Source: Epiperipatus broadwayi (taxonomy: Eukaryota; Onychophora; Udeonychophora; Euonychophora; Peripatidae). From it: 64,000 nt of DNA. Where the stretch lies: the NCBI GenBank assembly GCA_028023455.1, contig JAQFVV010006255.1, forward strand, positions 992,001-1,056,000. Direction: 5' to 3'. The notes beneath the pieces were generated by a model. The model saw only the letters and a list, made by a program, of their open reading frames with translations. It was not told where the DNA came from and searched no databases. Below, one piece after another: positions 1 to 11,877 of the stretch; within the stretch, counting starts at the first letter, position 1; each line of letters starts with the position of its first letter. A program made the translations under genes and the position numbers.

Positions 1-4
1 TAAT

Positions 5-30
5 TGTAAAACTTGAATTCTCTTTTAAAA
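5..30 (+). repeat. Left copy of a 26-bp direct repeat flanking the LTR element
   Basis: These 26 bases abut the 5' LTR and match 8253-8278 except for TT versus CC at two adjacent positions. They equal the first 26 bases of the LTR that follows at 8253. Confidence 0.8.
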
Positions 31-2737
31 TGTTGAAACAGTAAGGTCTGCTTTGCAGATCTTCATTTCACCTTTTCTTACCTATTTCCTACCCTCATAC
101 CTTAGTTTGAACCCCAATCCATCATAGTGTGTCTGCAATACGCTTATATACCGAAAATCCCGCCTAATTTTAAACCATGAGTACAATGCTCATATTATAT
201 ATATAATTCATTCCCAAATAAATAAAAGATTATAGATTATGTATATGTTCACATAATTTTGATTTATTAAAAAGTAGGTTATATGTCGTAATTGCGCACA
301 CACTATGATATGCATCTTAAAACATATCAAAATTATAAATTGTTAGTTATTTTGTTTGAATCTATTTACAAATATATTACCGTCATAATTTATTTTGATT
401 TAAAATAAAATTCATTTAGTAAATATTCGTTTAGTAAATAGATTCAAATATTGCAATTTAAAAAGTAAAATCATTTGGTTAATTTAATAAAAGTCATTCC
501 AAATATTTCTTTAAAATAAATGAGGGACAATGGTTTAATTAGTTAATATTATATAAGTTTATCTAAAAACAGCAGATGTCCACTTAAGGTTTTCTTTAAT
601 TAATAAAAGTAATTTTAATTAAATCTAGTTTGTAATTCGAATGTCAACAGGGAAATTAACAAAAGAAATTAATTAATGTTGAATTCCTTTAGACATTCGG
701 ATAGATTTAATTACAGCTGATAAGTCCGATATATTTTGTAATGCTCCAGGGCAGTTCTATTGTTAAAATCTACTATAAAAGAAGGGTTTTCTTTTGTTCT
801 CCAGTTTTTTTCTAATGTTTCTAAGAGAAATCATTCTGAGTTCTATTCTAGTAATTTGTAAATCTTGACATGACAGAGTAGAGCGCGAGAAGGCTATTTC
901 TCTCCGGAATGGTCATCTGCTGCCATAGACCATCGGAAGTTATCACACAGGGAACCCCGGAACTGCTGCTGCTGCCAAAAATATGAACATTTCCAGATTT
1001 TGCTGTTAAATTATATAAAAACCTGCTGACCATCAATCTGCCTAAAAATGCTTCTCCAGAGGTAACCCTAAATTAACCCAAGAGCTCTTGTGAATCCTAA
1101 CTAACATGCTATAGCTATTCTAAAATTGTTTTTCTTATATTTCACATAACTTCATTATGAATTTCTTTAACATGTTTACTCAACATTTTGCTCTCTATCC
1201 TTGGGTTAATATTTTCTATTGATTAAACTTTCTGTTATTTTATTATGATAATGTGTCAGAATCATCTTTGACCGAGTGAATTATTCCCTTTGTTGAAAAT
1301 AAGATGCCGCTATGAAGGCATATTTTAAATTTCTAAATAATTTTCCAATTTTATTATCTTGCAAATCACTCGTTCGAGGGCGATTCTATTCTTTAATATA
1401 TAATATAATCACATAGTTTAAAATCTACATGTTATTGATTTTAATCTAATATGAGAGTATATGCGATGTCAATGATTAAATGTGTTCCCTAATGCATGAT
1501 TGCGTATATAAATCTATACTTACTTTTCAAACCTGCAAGCATGCATTTTCCTATTTTAATTACCGTGTTCTACTTTAATTACAAAGTTCATCATTGACGT
1601 CGAGAATGTGCGGACCCTTTTAAATAAATTTCTGGGAATTTGATTGGGCATTTCTCTTAATCCAAGTAACACCCATTCAGTATGTTTTGTATACACTCGT
1701 CTCGTATTGCTGGTAAATGAATTGGTTGTTGAGACCGCTTTGTTTTATTTTTCCAAGGATTCTTTACATGGCTAAAGCCATTCTCTTCGCCCTTTTTGCG
1801 ATTTCCAGGCAGTGTGTTTCCAAATGACACACCTGGGAATTAAATGCAATCGTCACACAGTCACTAAGTTTAAGCTGTTCATAAAATACTTTCCTACAGG
1901 TTAGCGGCAATATGCCCTCCGTAATCATTCCAAATATTCCCTTATTGTTTTATTTTATATTTATTTTACAAAGCATCCGTGACTTAAACGTGTCACACTC
2001 TCCAACTTTAATAAATTCATTATCAGCAATACTGACCTCCCAATGCAACTCTATTAATATTATTATCAAATAAATGCTTTGATCACATTCCCACTTCGTT
2101 GCTTAGTAAGCTTTAGTCCATGCTATTCTCGAAATCAATAAATATTTTAGAACACTTAATTATCAAATATTTTCTTAAACTTGTATAATTGCTCAAAGCA
2201 CCTCGCACATGTTCCTATCTCGTCAAGCACATTATCGTAATGCTATTAGCCCGAGGAATAGAATATATCACTTTGTTTTAAAACCTTTTTGTCATTTATT
2301 GAAATATAATGCCCACAATTATTTAATACGCATCCCTGTCTCATATAAGCAGACAGTGGTGTTATATATATTTTTTATTTAAAGAAATTTTGTGAAATTA
2401 TTTAAAACTAAATTTGATCTCTTATTTTATTGATTCCTATCACTAGCTTGGTCTATATATATATTTTCTGCATTTCTTTTGTAAATCCATAGACGTTAAT
2501 TAGCCACTCAAACTTCTTTTAGTATAGAGTCTTTTGTTTCTCCCTGACCACCAGGCACTGGTCAAAGGTTATACTAGTAGTGGCATCAGATGCATTATCA
2601 CGTAGATGGCGCTGTGAAATTTGGACTTTAGATTCGAACTTAGTATATCTTGAAGGCAACCCCTCCTAGAATGTTTTTCGTGTCTGGGGTTTGAATTTTG
2701 CAGTGTGTTAGCGAGATAGACGATTCTGACTGTTACA
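31..2737 (+). repeat. 5' LTR
   Basis: The same sequence recurs at 5566-8251. A TATAAAAG box at 774-781 is a plausible core promoter and AATAAA-type signals are frequent. The 62-residue minus-strand frame at 848-1036 is preserved in both LTRs, but two near-identical copies would preserve any frame, so I do not call it a gene. Confidence 0.85.
774..781 (+). promoter_or_regulatory. Candidate TATA box in the 5' LTR
   Basis: TATAAAAG lies mid-LTR and is unchanged in the 3' LTR (6309-6316). The position fits a U3/R boundary, which is inference. Confidence 0.4.
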
Positions 2738-2784
2738 TAGTATTTTTTTTTCCGGGTCCATGGCTTGCCCAAACATGGTGCCTC

Positions 2785-2847
2785 GATTATTTAAACACCC
2801 ACATCCCTGTAGATCTCAATTATATAAACACCCACATCCCTGTAGCT
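2785..2847 (+). repeat. Short tandem duplication just inside the 5' LTR
   Basis: A unit of about 27 bases ending in CACCCACATCCCTGTAG occurs twice, about 33 bases apart, near the start of the interior. Confidence 0.8.
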
Positions 2848-4106
2848 TAATTTTAGCATTTTGTTTCGTATTTAATCACTCAAATCCTTTATATTTTTGA
2901 TATATAAAATATCTTTTCAAACTCTATACTATCTATATTGTTTATTTGCGTGTATATTTCATATATTTTGTTTGACTCGGGCATTTAATTACTTATACTG
3001 TATAATCAGAATTTGTCCAAACTTGCTATAGTGCGATACGAGCCATCTGTATTGTTGTTTCCTTTAAGTCACGCTATATATGCAAGGCATGAATTATTTA
3101 AATATTGTCCCAAGTGAATATTGTGACAATCTATGAAGATTTCAAATATTGTATTTTTCTATCTAAATAAAGTTTTATCGGCTTAATGCACAAGATAGCA
3201 TAATGATAATTTTGTACTGTAATGACCTAGATATGTAATAGGCTATCATATGGAATTCAGAAATAATCATAAATCAAATGTTGTAATCAATAAAAAAAAA
3301 TGTGAATGTTTTAACAAGTGCCCATAGTTAAATGGAATAGTTATTAAAATTCATTTTGGGAAGCTAACAGTCTATGGATCCTTTTAACTGGTGACATGGC
3401 GCCCAAGAGTAATTTCATTAAATGGAGTTTCTTCTAAAATAAATTTTGTCACCAGGCTAAAATTTTTTATATGTAATTTGTTTTTTTCAACGTGTGTAAA
3501 TTTTCTTAGACCAAATAATGAGACGTGAATCGGATCAATAATTATGTAAATAAATATATATGTTTGCAAATCTTAAATAAGAGGGAACGAAATAATTATA
3601 CCCGGATCTAGCAAATGTTTATATATATAAATAAAGTTGCTTGAGTTTAAAAATATATTTTAGCGAAATATTTTGACAGATAGAATTTAAGAGATTTTTT
3701 TTATATATACGGGCAGTTAAAAATATATATGTTGGCAGCAGATTTAAACGAGAAATTTTTGCAGTAATAAAAGGGTAGTAGTCGGGGTTTTTTAGTGATA
3801 AACATAAAAGCAGCAATTAGGCCAACAGAACCGAGAGGGAGATAGCCTATTAGCCATTAATAAAATTGTAATTAAACATAGTAATCGCAGAGAGTCAAAC
3901 AAGGAAAAATAGTAATAGTATTTTTTAATTGTATTAGTTTTAGTAAGCTCAACGTAAAACCATTTTAAAAATTTTCTTATCAGTGCTATACATTGTTTTA
4001 AAAGTACACCTATTCGTTAAAAAAATTTTTTTTAGGATATATTAAATAGTTAGCAATAAAATAAAAGGAAAAAAATCATCATCGATCACGATAATCATCC
4101 AAGGCC

Positions 4107-4607
4107 ATGGATAATATGGACAACAACCACGATGATCAAGAACCGGACCCATCCGGATTTTTTGAATCTCCACCAATAAGTATGAGACCTGTCCAGCAAA
4201 CGAGCAAGGAAGATTCCAATCTGGATTATCTGGTGGAATTATATAAGAGAAGTGAAGAGAGGGCAAGAAAGCAGGAAGAGGAAGTCCAAAGAAAAGAGAT
4301 GGAGTATAAAATGTTTACCAGGATGCTCCTCGACGAATTGGCACAAGTGAGAAAAGGACATAGGGCTCTCCAATGGAAACTGGAAGAATACTGCTCAGGA
4401 AATCAAAAAAAAATGAGCGAATGCCGAGATCAAACTGAGCCAAAATTAATAGAATACCTGGACAACGAAGTCCTGATAGCGAAAACAGAACCTGATGATA
4501 CAAACAGTATCGAGGCCGTGGACCTAAACCAAAGATGTCAGACCTCTAACGATGATCTACCACCTCCTCAAGTGCATAGTAGTGGGATACAATCCACAGG
4601 ACCTTAA
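4107..4607 (+). pseudogene. gag: gag N-terminal part, coiled coil (frame 1 of a broken gag)
   Basis: An open frame of 166 codons. The N-terminus is acidic (MDNMDNNHDDQEPDPSGF), then residues about 38-92 are charged and heptad-like (YKRSEERARKQEEEVQRKEM..), predicted coiled coil, as in the N-terminal assembly regions of many Gag proteins. The C-terminal third is polar and proline-rich. It ends at a TAA, but the -1 frame opens at about 4585 and carries the capsid-like part, so the two overlap by roughly 20 bases. No classical X-XXY-YYZ slippery site is visible in that overlap, so I favour a mutational frameshift over programmed recoding. The start codon is the first of two near-adjacent ATGs. 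Confidence 0.6.
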
Positions 4608-5041
4608 TTCCAGATTTTGGGGTTCAAACCCAACTTGCTAAGATATTAACTGTTAAAATATTTCGAGGAGAAATAGGAGAAAACCCCCACCCACACCTGG
4701 ATAGCCTGTGGGATTTCTTTCAATTTTATAAAACGGATTCACATGAACAGACTGCTATCGCTAGCCATCATTTATATGACTATGCAAAAGATTGGTGGGG
4801 CATGTTGGTGAAAAAACCAAACAACTTTGTGAATTATGGTAGCCTGTTACTAAGATATTATTGGAGTGATGATCGGCAGAGCGGAATTCTAAATACCATT
4901 TTCCAGGAGAAGTACGGAGCGATCAAGGAAACACACACGCAATTTTTCATTCACCAGGTCAATCGCTTTGATCACTTAGCACATTTGCATTTTCTGACAC
5001 TCATGTTATACGTACCGTTCAACAGAATATGCCGTTACTGA
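4585..5041 (+). pseudogene. gag: gag capsid-like part (frame 2 of a broken gag)
   Basis: The frame is open from just after a TAG at about 4583 and lies in the -1 frame relative to the preceding ORF. The translation contains FRGEIGENPHPHLDSLWDFF, then ASHHLYDYAKDWWG, matching the layout of Retrotrans_gag capsids (an F-x-G start, a conserved aromatic segment, then A-x-x-W/WW). It continues through a helix-rich region to YVPFNRICRY and stops. The sequence then shifts frame again: a short frame at about 5028-5099 reads NMPLLIQQLMAGSRIKEVRK, and a third runs to 5221. Family assignment rests on motif order only. Confidence 0.6.
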
Positions 5042-5078
5042 TACAACAGCTGATGGCGGGCAGCAGAATCAAAGAGGT

Positions 5079-5221
5079 GAGGAAATGGCCGAATTCTTAA
5101 CCACTCTGGATTTCAGTCCCTGGGTCAAAGAACCACCAGACAAGGTAAAGAGACCTGATAATCTGAGACTGCAGTCATCAAATTATAAAAGCAGTTATTA
5201 CCCACCAGACCCAGGATTATA
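5079..5221 (+). pseudogene. gag C-terminal fragment (frame 3)
   Basis: The frame reads EEMAEFLTTLDFSPWVKEPP and ends in a proline-rich tail before a stop at 5221. No cysteine knuckle is present. It follows the capsid-like fragment in register with a frameshift, so it is taken as the C-terminus of the same decayed gag. A poly-A/CAA-rich segment follows (5226-5265). Confidence 0.45.
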
Positions 5222-5565
5222 GTAGTTTTTTTAAAAAAACCACAACAACAACAACAAAAAAAGAAATGGACACGTCACAGGATAATATAAAAAGGAGATC
5301 GGATATAAACAGTGTTAAACTATTAGTTTTTTTAAATAAAATTTTGTTTAAAGGGGGGGAGGGGAGATAATAAAAAAATGTTAGCTAGATGGTAGATTTA
5401 TTAATATGATCCAGGTATATAATTCAGTTTCGTTTCTTCATTATATTTATATCCTGTACATTATGGGTTATCTTGTAAATTTTGTTTATGCAGGCTTCAT
5501 AGGTGGACACCTGTTGTAAGATCTTTTTTTTTTAACAATTTTTTTTTGGTCCATCACTAAGGGAA

Positions 5566-8251
5566 TGTGAAACAGTAAGGTCTACTTTGCAGATCTTCGT
5601 TTCACCTTTTCTTACCTATTTCCTACCCTCATACCTTAGTTTGAACCTTAATCTATCATAGTGTGTCTGCAATACGCTTATATACCAAAAATCCCGCCTA
5701 ATTTTAAACCATGAGTACAATGCTGTATTATATATATAATTCATTCCCAAATAAATAAAAGATTATAGATTATGTATATGTTCACATAATTTTGATTTAT
5801 TAAAAAGTAGGTTATATAAGTCGTAATTGCGCACACACTATGATATGCATTTTAAAACATATCAAAATTATAAATTGTTAGTTATTTTGTTTGAATCTAT
5901 TTACAAATATATTACCGTCATAATTTATTTTGATTTAAAATAAAATTCATTTAGTAAATATTCGTTTAGTAAATAGATTCAAATATTGCAATTTAAAAAG
6001 TAAAATCATTTGGTTAATTTAATAAAAGTCATTCCAAATATTTCTTTAAAATAAATGAGGGACAATGGTTTAATTAGTTAATATTATATAAGTTTATCTA
6101 AAAACAGCAGATGTCCACTTAAGGTTTTCTTTAATTAATAAAAGTAATTTTAATTAAATCTAGTTTGTAATTCAAATGTCGACAGGGAAATTAACAAAAG
6201 AAATTTATTAATGTTGAATTCCTTTAGACATTCGGATAGATTTAATTACAGATGATAAGTCCGATATATTTTGTAATACTCCAGGGCAGTTCTATTGTTA
6301 AAATCTACTATAAAAGAAGGGTTTTCTTTTGTTCTCCAGTTTTTTTCTAATGTTTCTAAGAGAAATCATTCTGAGTTCTATTCTAGTAATTTGTAAATCT
6401 TGACATGACAGAGTAGAGCGCGAGAAGGCTATTTCTCTCTGGAATGGTCATCTGCTGCCATAGACCATCGGAAGTTATCACACAGGAAACCCCGGAACTG
6501 CTGCTGCTGCCAAAAATATGAACATTTTCAGATTTTGCTGTTAAATTATATAAAAACCTGCCGACCATCAATCTGCCTAAAAATGCTTCTCCAGAGGTAA
6601 CCCTAAATTAACCCAAGAGCTCTTGTGAATCCTAACTAACATGCTATAGCTATTCTAAAATTGTTTTTCTTATATTTCACATAACTTCATTATGTATTTC
6701 TTTAATGTGTTTACTCAACATTTTGCTCTCTATCCTTGGGTTAATATTTTCTATTGATTAAACTTTCTGTTATTTTATTATGATAATGTGTCAGAATCAT
6801 CTTTGACCAAGTGAATTATTCCCTTTGTTGAAAATAAGACACCGCTATGAAGGCATATTTTAAATTTCTAAATAATTTTCCAATTTTATTATCTTGCAAA
6901 TCACTCATTCGAGGGCGATTCTATTCTTTAATATATAATATAATCACATAGTTTAAAATCTACATGTTATTGATTTTAATCTAATATGAGAGTATGTGTG
7001 AGGTCAATGATTAAATGTGTCCCCTAATGCATGATTGCGTATATAAATCTATACTTACTTTTCAAACCCGCAAGCATGCATTTTCCTATTTTAATTACCG
7101 TGTTCTACTTTAATTACAAAGTTCATCATTGACGTCGAGAATGTGCGGACCCTTTTAAATGAATTTCTGGGAATTTGATTGGGCATTTCTCTTAATCCAA
7201 GTAAAACCCATTCAGTATGTTTTGTATACACTCGTCTCGTATTGCTGGTAAATGAATTGGTTGTTGAGACCGCTTTGTTTTATTTTTCCAAGAATTCTTT
7301 ACACGGCTAAAGCCATTCTCTTCGCCCTTTTTGCGATTTCCAGGCAGTGTGTTTCCAAATGACACACCTGGGAATTAAACGCAATCGTCACACAGTCACT
7401 AAGTTTCAGCTGTTCATAAAATACTTTCCTATGGGTTAGCAGTGATATGCCCTCCGTAATCATTCCAAATATTCCATTATTGTTTTATTTTATATTTATT
7501 TTACAAAGCATCCGTGACTTAAATGTGTCACACCCTCCAACTTTAATAAATTCATTATCAGCAATACTGACCTCCCAATGCAACTCTATTAATATTATTA
7601 TCAAATAAATGCTTTGATCACATTCCCACTGTTGCTTAGTAAGCTTTAGTCCATGCTATTCTCGAAATCAATAAATATTTTAGAACAGTTAATTTTCAAA
7701 TATTTTCTTAAACTTGTATAATTGCTCAAAGCACCTCGCATATGTTCCTATCTCATCAAGCACATTATCATAATGCTATTAGCCCGAGGAATAGAATATA
7801 TCACTTTGTTTTAAAACCTTTTTGTCATTTATTGAAAATACGCGTCCCTGTCTCATATAAGCAGACAGTGGCATTATATATATATTTTATTTAAATAAAT
7901 TTTGTGAAATTATTTAAAACTAAATTTGATCTCTTATTTTATTGATTCCTATCACTGTCTTGGTCTATATATATATTTTTTGCATTTCTTTTGTAAATCC
8001 ATAGACGTTAATTAGCCACTCAAACTTCTTTTAGTATAGAGTCTTTTGTTTCTCCCTGACCACCTCGCACCGGTCAAAGGTTATACTAGTAGTGGCATCA
8101 GATGCGTTAGCATGTAGATGCACTGTGAAATTTGGACTTTAGATTCGAACTTAGTATATCTCGAAGGCAACCCCTCCTAGAATGTTCAGTTTCGTGTCTG
8201 GGGTTTGAATTCTGCAGTGTGTTAGCAAGATAGACGATTCTGACTGTTACA
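5566..8251 (+). repeat. 3' LTR
   Basis: A near-identical copy of 31-2737 that begins TGTGAAACAG after a short purine run (AAGGGAA, 5559-5565). A stronger purine tract lies 200 bases upstream, near 5352-5368. It ends CTGTTACA at 8251, one base before the start of a second LTR. Confidence 0.85.
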
Positions 8252-8252
8252 A

Positions 8253-10076
8253 TGTAAAACCCGAATTCTCTTTTAAAATGTAAAATTCTAATAATCTATT
8301 TTAAATGTATAATTTTCTGCGGTCTGTTTATATCTATTTCTGAAATCTACTCAATTTATTCTATGATTTTATCATTTTAATATTATAGGTATTTAATATG
8401 CCAAATGACTCAAAACCGCAAGTATTTATAAATATAATTTTAGATTATTGATTTGCGAAGATAATTTCAAATCTTCACTATAACAAATATTAAATAATTG
8501 AATTATTATTCTTCATTCTCACTTGCTGTTTCGAGATCATATTATTATTTTACTGGTTAAGTTTTGGGTATTAATATTACAATAATCAGTTATCTAGTTA
8601 AAATTGTAGTTTGCTAATTCTAGTTATGAATTATAACTATTTATATATATAACTTGTATATCATCGGAACTAGCCACAGAGATATGCTCAAAGCATATTT
8701 TAATGTTTTATTCGTAATTACCTCGCAAATATGCTTTGTCCTCCTTAGATTTATATATGTTGAGATGCAGGTGATAATATTAAACTATGTTACTAATTAA
8801 TTTAGTCCCTAAATAGTATATTTAAAATACTAAGTTTGAGAACTGGATTGTATAGGTATGCAAATAGACGCTATTTAATTTTAAAGCATGGTAGTATAAT
8901 TCTACGCATTTGCATTATATATGTATAAGTTGCGGATGTGTCCTTACAAAGTACGCAATGTACACTTATCTGCTTGCTGCATGATTATTGATGATGTGCT
9001 GGTGGAGGCCACACTCATCCACTTTATTTCAGGTTCAAGCACACTTTTAGAACTAGGGCACAAGGACCTAGATGATTCATAATGCTTATCCGACTACCTG
9101 AACTGCTAATGTTCATATTCGTAGCAAGTTGAGCGGTTTTAAGGCAAACCGAGCATTCGATGCTGAAGCCCGTGAATAATGACCCATTCGCACCTTTTAG
9201 CTTAATTAATATTTTGATATGTGCCATAGAGTATATAGGTAAACCTATTATAAACCAGTTTTCTCTCCCTTTATATTAAATGCTTATCTAGCATTAGAGT
9301 ATGTCCTAATCTAGGTTAACATGCTAACCTGCGTATCTCTGAGCCTAATTACATGCTCGAATTAATTTTATATAGATAGACGCCGTAAGAGTGCTATTAT
9401 AGTTAGTTATATAACTTTGGCTGTAAAGTTTCATATGATCTGGCAGACTACAACAGAGCTAGAAATTTGGCATATTAATAAAGATAGGCATAAACTCCAA
9501 TACCGCACCACACTTTATTAAATATTTATAGTGAGATATGTAACATTAATCTCATTAGTTATATACGCCTGCAAGCGTATTACCTTACATTCACATCACA
9601 TAATTTTGTATGTTTTGATTTATTATTTGTCATTGCTTTATTAAATCAATAATATTTAAAATTATAACTCGTTTCCATATTTTATTGTCCGTGAAGTTCA
9701 TTTTATCCAGTTCTAGATTTAATTTGCACAGACATCATTATATCTATAGGTAGATTATTCTATTATGTTTTATAGGCAATCATTGATATTTTAATTAAAC
9801 ACTTAGTCTTATGTGTGTATATCTGTCCAAATTAGTGATAAATTAGTTAAATTATGAGTTTCTTGTTTTACTGGGGGTGACTGCCAGACCGAGGGTAAAT
9901 TGAGTGTCTATGTACATTGAGAAATGTCATCCATAGGGTATTAGATCATTGAGCCGAGATGAAAGGATTGAATGTTGGCCGGATTCTGGATCCCAGTATC
10001 CTTCTTCGATCGGCTTTAGTATATTTTGCCTGTATTCTAGATTTTGTTGCATGGAGGGACAATTTTTACTGTTACA
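8253..10076 (+). mobile_element. Solo LTR, second LTR family
   Basis: This begins TGTAAAAC and ends TTTACTGTTACA. A second copy at 31240-34111 has matching start, middle (CACAAGGACCTAGA, 9060-9074 and 33110-33124) and end, and is the same length once its nested LINE is removed, which fixes both boundaries. No gag or pol follows 10076, so it is a solo LTR or an LTR fragment. Confidence 0.65.
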
Positions 10077-10300
10077 ATACAGATTGCTTATCCAGATAAA
10101 TAAAAGAAAAACATTATGTTAATTAAAGATGGTGGAAATAATTTATAAAAAAAAATACTTTGTAACTATAAAAAAAATGATAATAAATGTACAAGATTAT
10201 CAACATGTATTCTTATAACAAAAACAAAAGAGAAATGTATATGCACAGAAATCTTAAACTGCCCAGAGTATAAAAGAAACAAATAATTTAGAGTATAGTC
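10077..10300. other. AT-rich interval, nothing recognised
   Basis: A-rich sequence without a gene, repeat pair or LTR interior. Confidence 0.6.
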
Positions 10301-10318
10301 TTGTTTGTTTGTTTTTTA

Positions 10319-10497
10319 GCTGGTCCTGTATCACAACGTATCCAGGACCACTCTATGCTGAATTAATTCATCATGCAGAGAGGAAATCAGAGTGTTTGCA
10401 GACACCTTTTGTTGTAAAGAGGTCACTCCAAAAAGTTTTCAAGGCCAGCCTTACTATAGACCAGGAATGTAAAAATGTTGGCAGAAATCAAAGTTAA
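10319..10497 (+). other. Possible orphan terminal exon or old coding fragment
   Basis: A T-rich tract ending in TTTTTTAG at 10312-10319 looks like a splice acceptor, and the frame after it stays open for about 58 codons to a TAA. The translation (for example AELIHHAERKSECLQTPF, then VKRSLQKVFKASLT) has a balanced composition unlike chance frames here, and the segment is less AT-rich than its surroundings. I recognise no domain. No matching upstream exon is visible, so it could also be transposon debris. Confidence 0.25.
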
Positions 10498-10930
10498 CTT
10501 ACCACAAGCTCTTTCAACCCAAGAAATATATGCATACCACAATCTACATAAATTAGCAATATTTATCAGTAAGCTACTATTATTCATACCCTAATTTTTT
10601 TGACTAAGTAAATGTTTGCAAACTAATCTAAACTATAAGCTTATAATATACTACCAATAGAAGCATTCACTATATTATTCAAGGAAATTTCAGTTAGTCT
10701 TCTGGAAGAAACTTATAAAAGAAATGAACATTAATTATTAAATTGTTTTAATTATTTAACCTAACTTTATGGATGGGCAATTCTATGTTCTTTCCAGTTT
10801 ATTAATAAGTTATCATTTAAATATTTTAATTTGTCGTAATAAAATATTTATCTTTAATATCAACTTTTCATTGTACGTTATTAATTTTAACTGAAACACA
10901 GGCTTATTATATACCTGTGTCTATATATGA
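10498..10930. other. AT-rich interval, nothing recognised
   Basis: No coding or repeat signal beyond AT-rich runs. Confidence 0.6.
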
Positions 10931-11168
10931 AATATATAGGGTATATGAGCACAGACTTTCACATGACCCACCACTCTCCACTCTATCTAATAACACTGAT
11001 ACACTCAAGATAATCTGGACCAACTGATGATTGCTGGTTTAGCATGAAATACTATATTGGTGATTATTTATCTTTTCAGCATATATGTGCTTGAGTGTAT
11101 TAGTGTTATTAGATAGAGTGGAGAGTGGTGGGTCATGTGAAAGTCTGTGCTCATATACCCTATATATT
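10931..11168. mobile_element. Fold-back element with hammerhead in its loop
   Basis: The left arm 10931-11009 and right arm 11090-11168 are inverted copies, 79 bases each, almost without mismatch. The 80-base loop holds a hammerhead ribozyme motif. Part of the arm (GACTTTCACATGACC) recurs in the arms of the fold-back complex at 51888-53010, which has the same hammerhead family. Confidence 0.85.
11010..11067 (+). ncRNA. Type I hammerhead ribozyme motif (family 2), core intact
   Basis: The order is stem I strand ATAATC..CCAA, core CTGATGA (11024-11030), stem II TGCT/AGCA with loop GGTTT, GAAA (11046-11049), a short stem III (ATACTAT), then A and stem I strand TTGG.GATTAT. Both halves of stem I pair: ATAATC with GATTAT and CCAA with TTGG. 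The base pair closing stem II is a U-U mismatch. Predicted cleavage follows the A at 11056, and stem III is weak. Activity is inferred from motif conservation. Confidence 0.7.
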
Positions 11169-11869
11169 ATTAATTTTAGTTTATTAGATTGTACTATTAC
11201 AAGAGATTATTTTAAAAAATGTATAATTACCTATGCCAACATATTCATTTTAATCTATGAATGCTGGAGAAAATTCTTAAATATTACTTGACAAGAAAGA
11301 GAAATCACTTAGAAATTATGTTTAGTTATTTACTGCAAAGTTACAAATTGATGTTGTAAGGGATCAGTGAGTCTATGGACTCTGGCACTCTATTAAATAA
11401 ATGTAAATATGTCAGCAATGCAAATCGTAGATCAGTTAATCAGAAAATATAGTTATTTTCCTGAGATATTTAAACTCATACACAAACAAAAGATTCTTTT
11501 TTTTTTCATAGTTTGATTAACTGGTGCTCTATATTGCATAAAATAAAACTTAAATCTAACCATGAATAGTACAATTTATATATAAAGAGCAACAATGCAT
11601 AAAATATTTTAAACGCTTCATAGCTATAGTAAACATTTTTTTCAGTCATAGTGAAAATATTACATTCTTAATTAAAAATATAAATTTACATTTGATTTTT
11701 GGAAGGGGTTCCCCCTCCCCCTGCAGTAATGAAGTCAAATTTATTGTTATCATTTATGTGCTATATAAGATTTTCATCTTTTCCTTCAAAAACTGTAAAA
11801 AATTTGATGCAAAGTACAAGTTTAAAACAAAGATGTATTAAGGCATGAAAATCAATGGTAATTTTTATT
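11169..11869. other. AT-rich interval, nothing recognised
   Basis: No supportable gene. There are short A and T runs and a GGGGTTCCCCCTCCCCC patch near 11705. Confidence 0.6.
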
Positions 11870-11877
11870 GAATAGAT

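Larger units (their letters stand above)
31..8251 (+). mobile_element. LTR retrotransposon with 2.7-kb LTRs and a gag-only interior
   Basis: Two long direct repeats (31-2737 and 5566-8251) bracket a 2.8-kb interior. Each repeat begins TGTTGAAACAG or TGTGAAACAG and ends CTGTTACA, the inverted TG..CA ends expected of LTRs. The only coding sequence seen between them is a broken gag (4107-5221); there is no protease, reverse transcriptase, RNase H or integrase, and no CCHC zinc knuckle. That makes it a non-autonomous element comparable in layout to LARD or TR-GAG elements known from plants. The LTRs are very similar by eye with scattered substitutions, and the 3' LTR lacks about 20 bases matching 2305-2325, so the insertion is not brand new. 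No convincing primer binding site abuts the 5' LTR. Superfamily is not assignable without pol; gag resembles Ty3/gypsy-type capsid. Confidence 0.85.

Noticed and set aside
848-1036. 62-residue minus-strand frame repeated at 6383-6571 with a poly-serine run
   Set aside because: Both copies lie in the two near-identical LTRs, so the apparent conservation is expected. No domain and no other support.
2776-2782. TGGTGCC as primer binding site of the LTR element
   Set aside because: It lies 38 bases from the LTR end and does not extend into a longer tRNA-complementary match.
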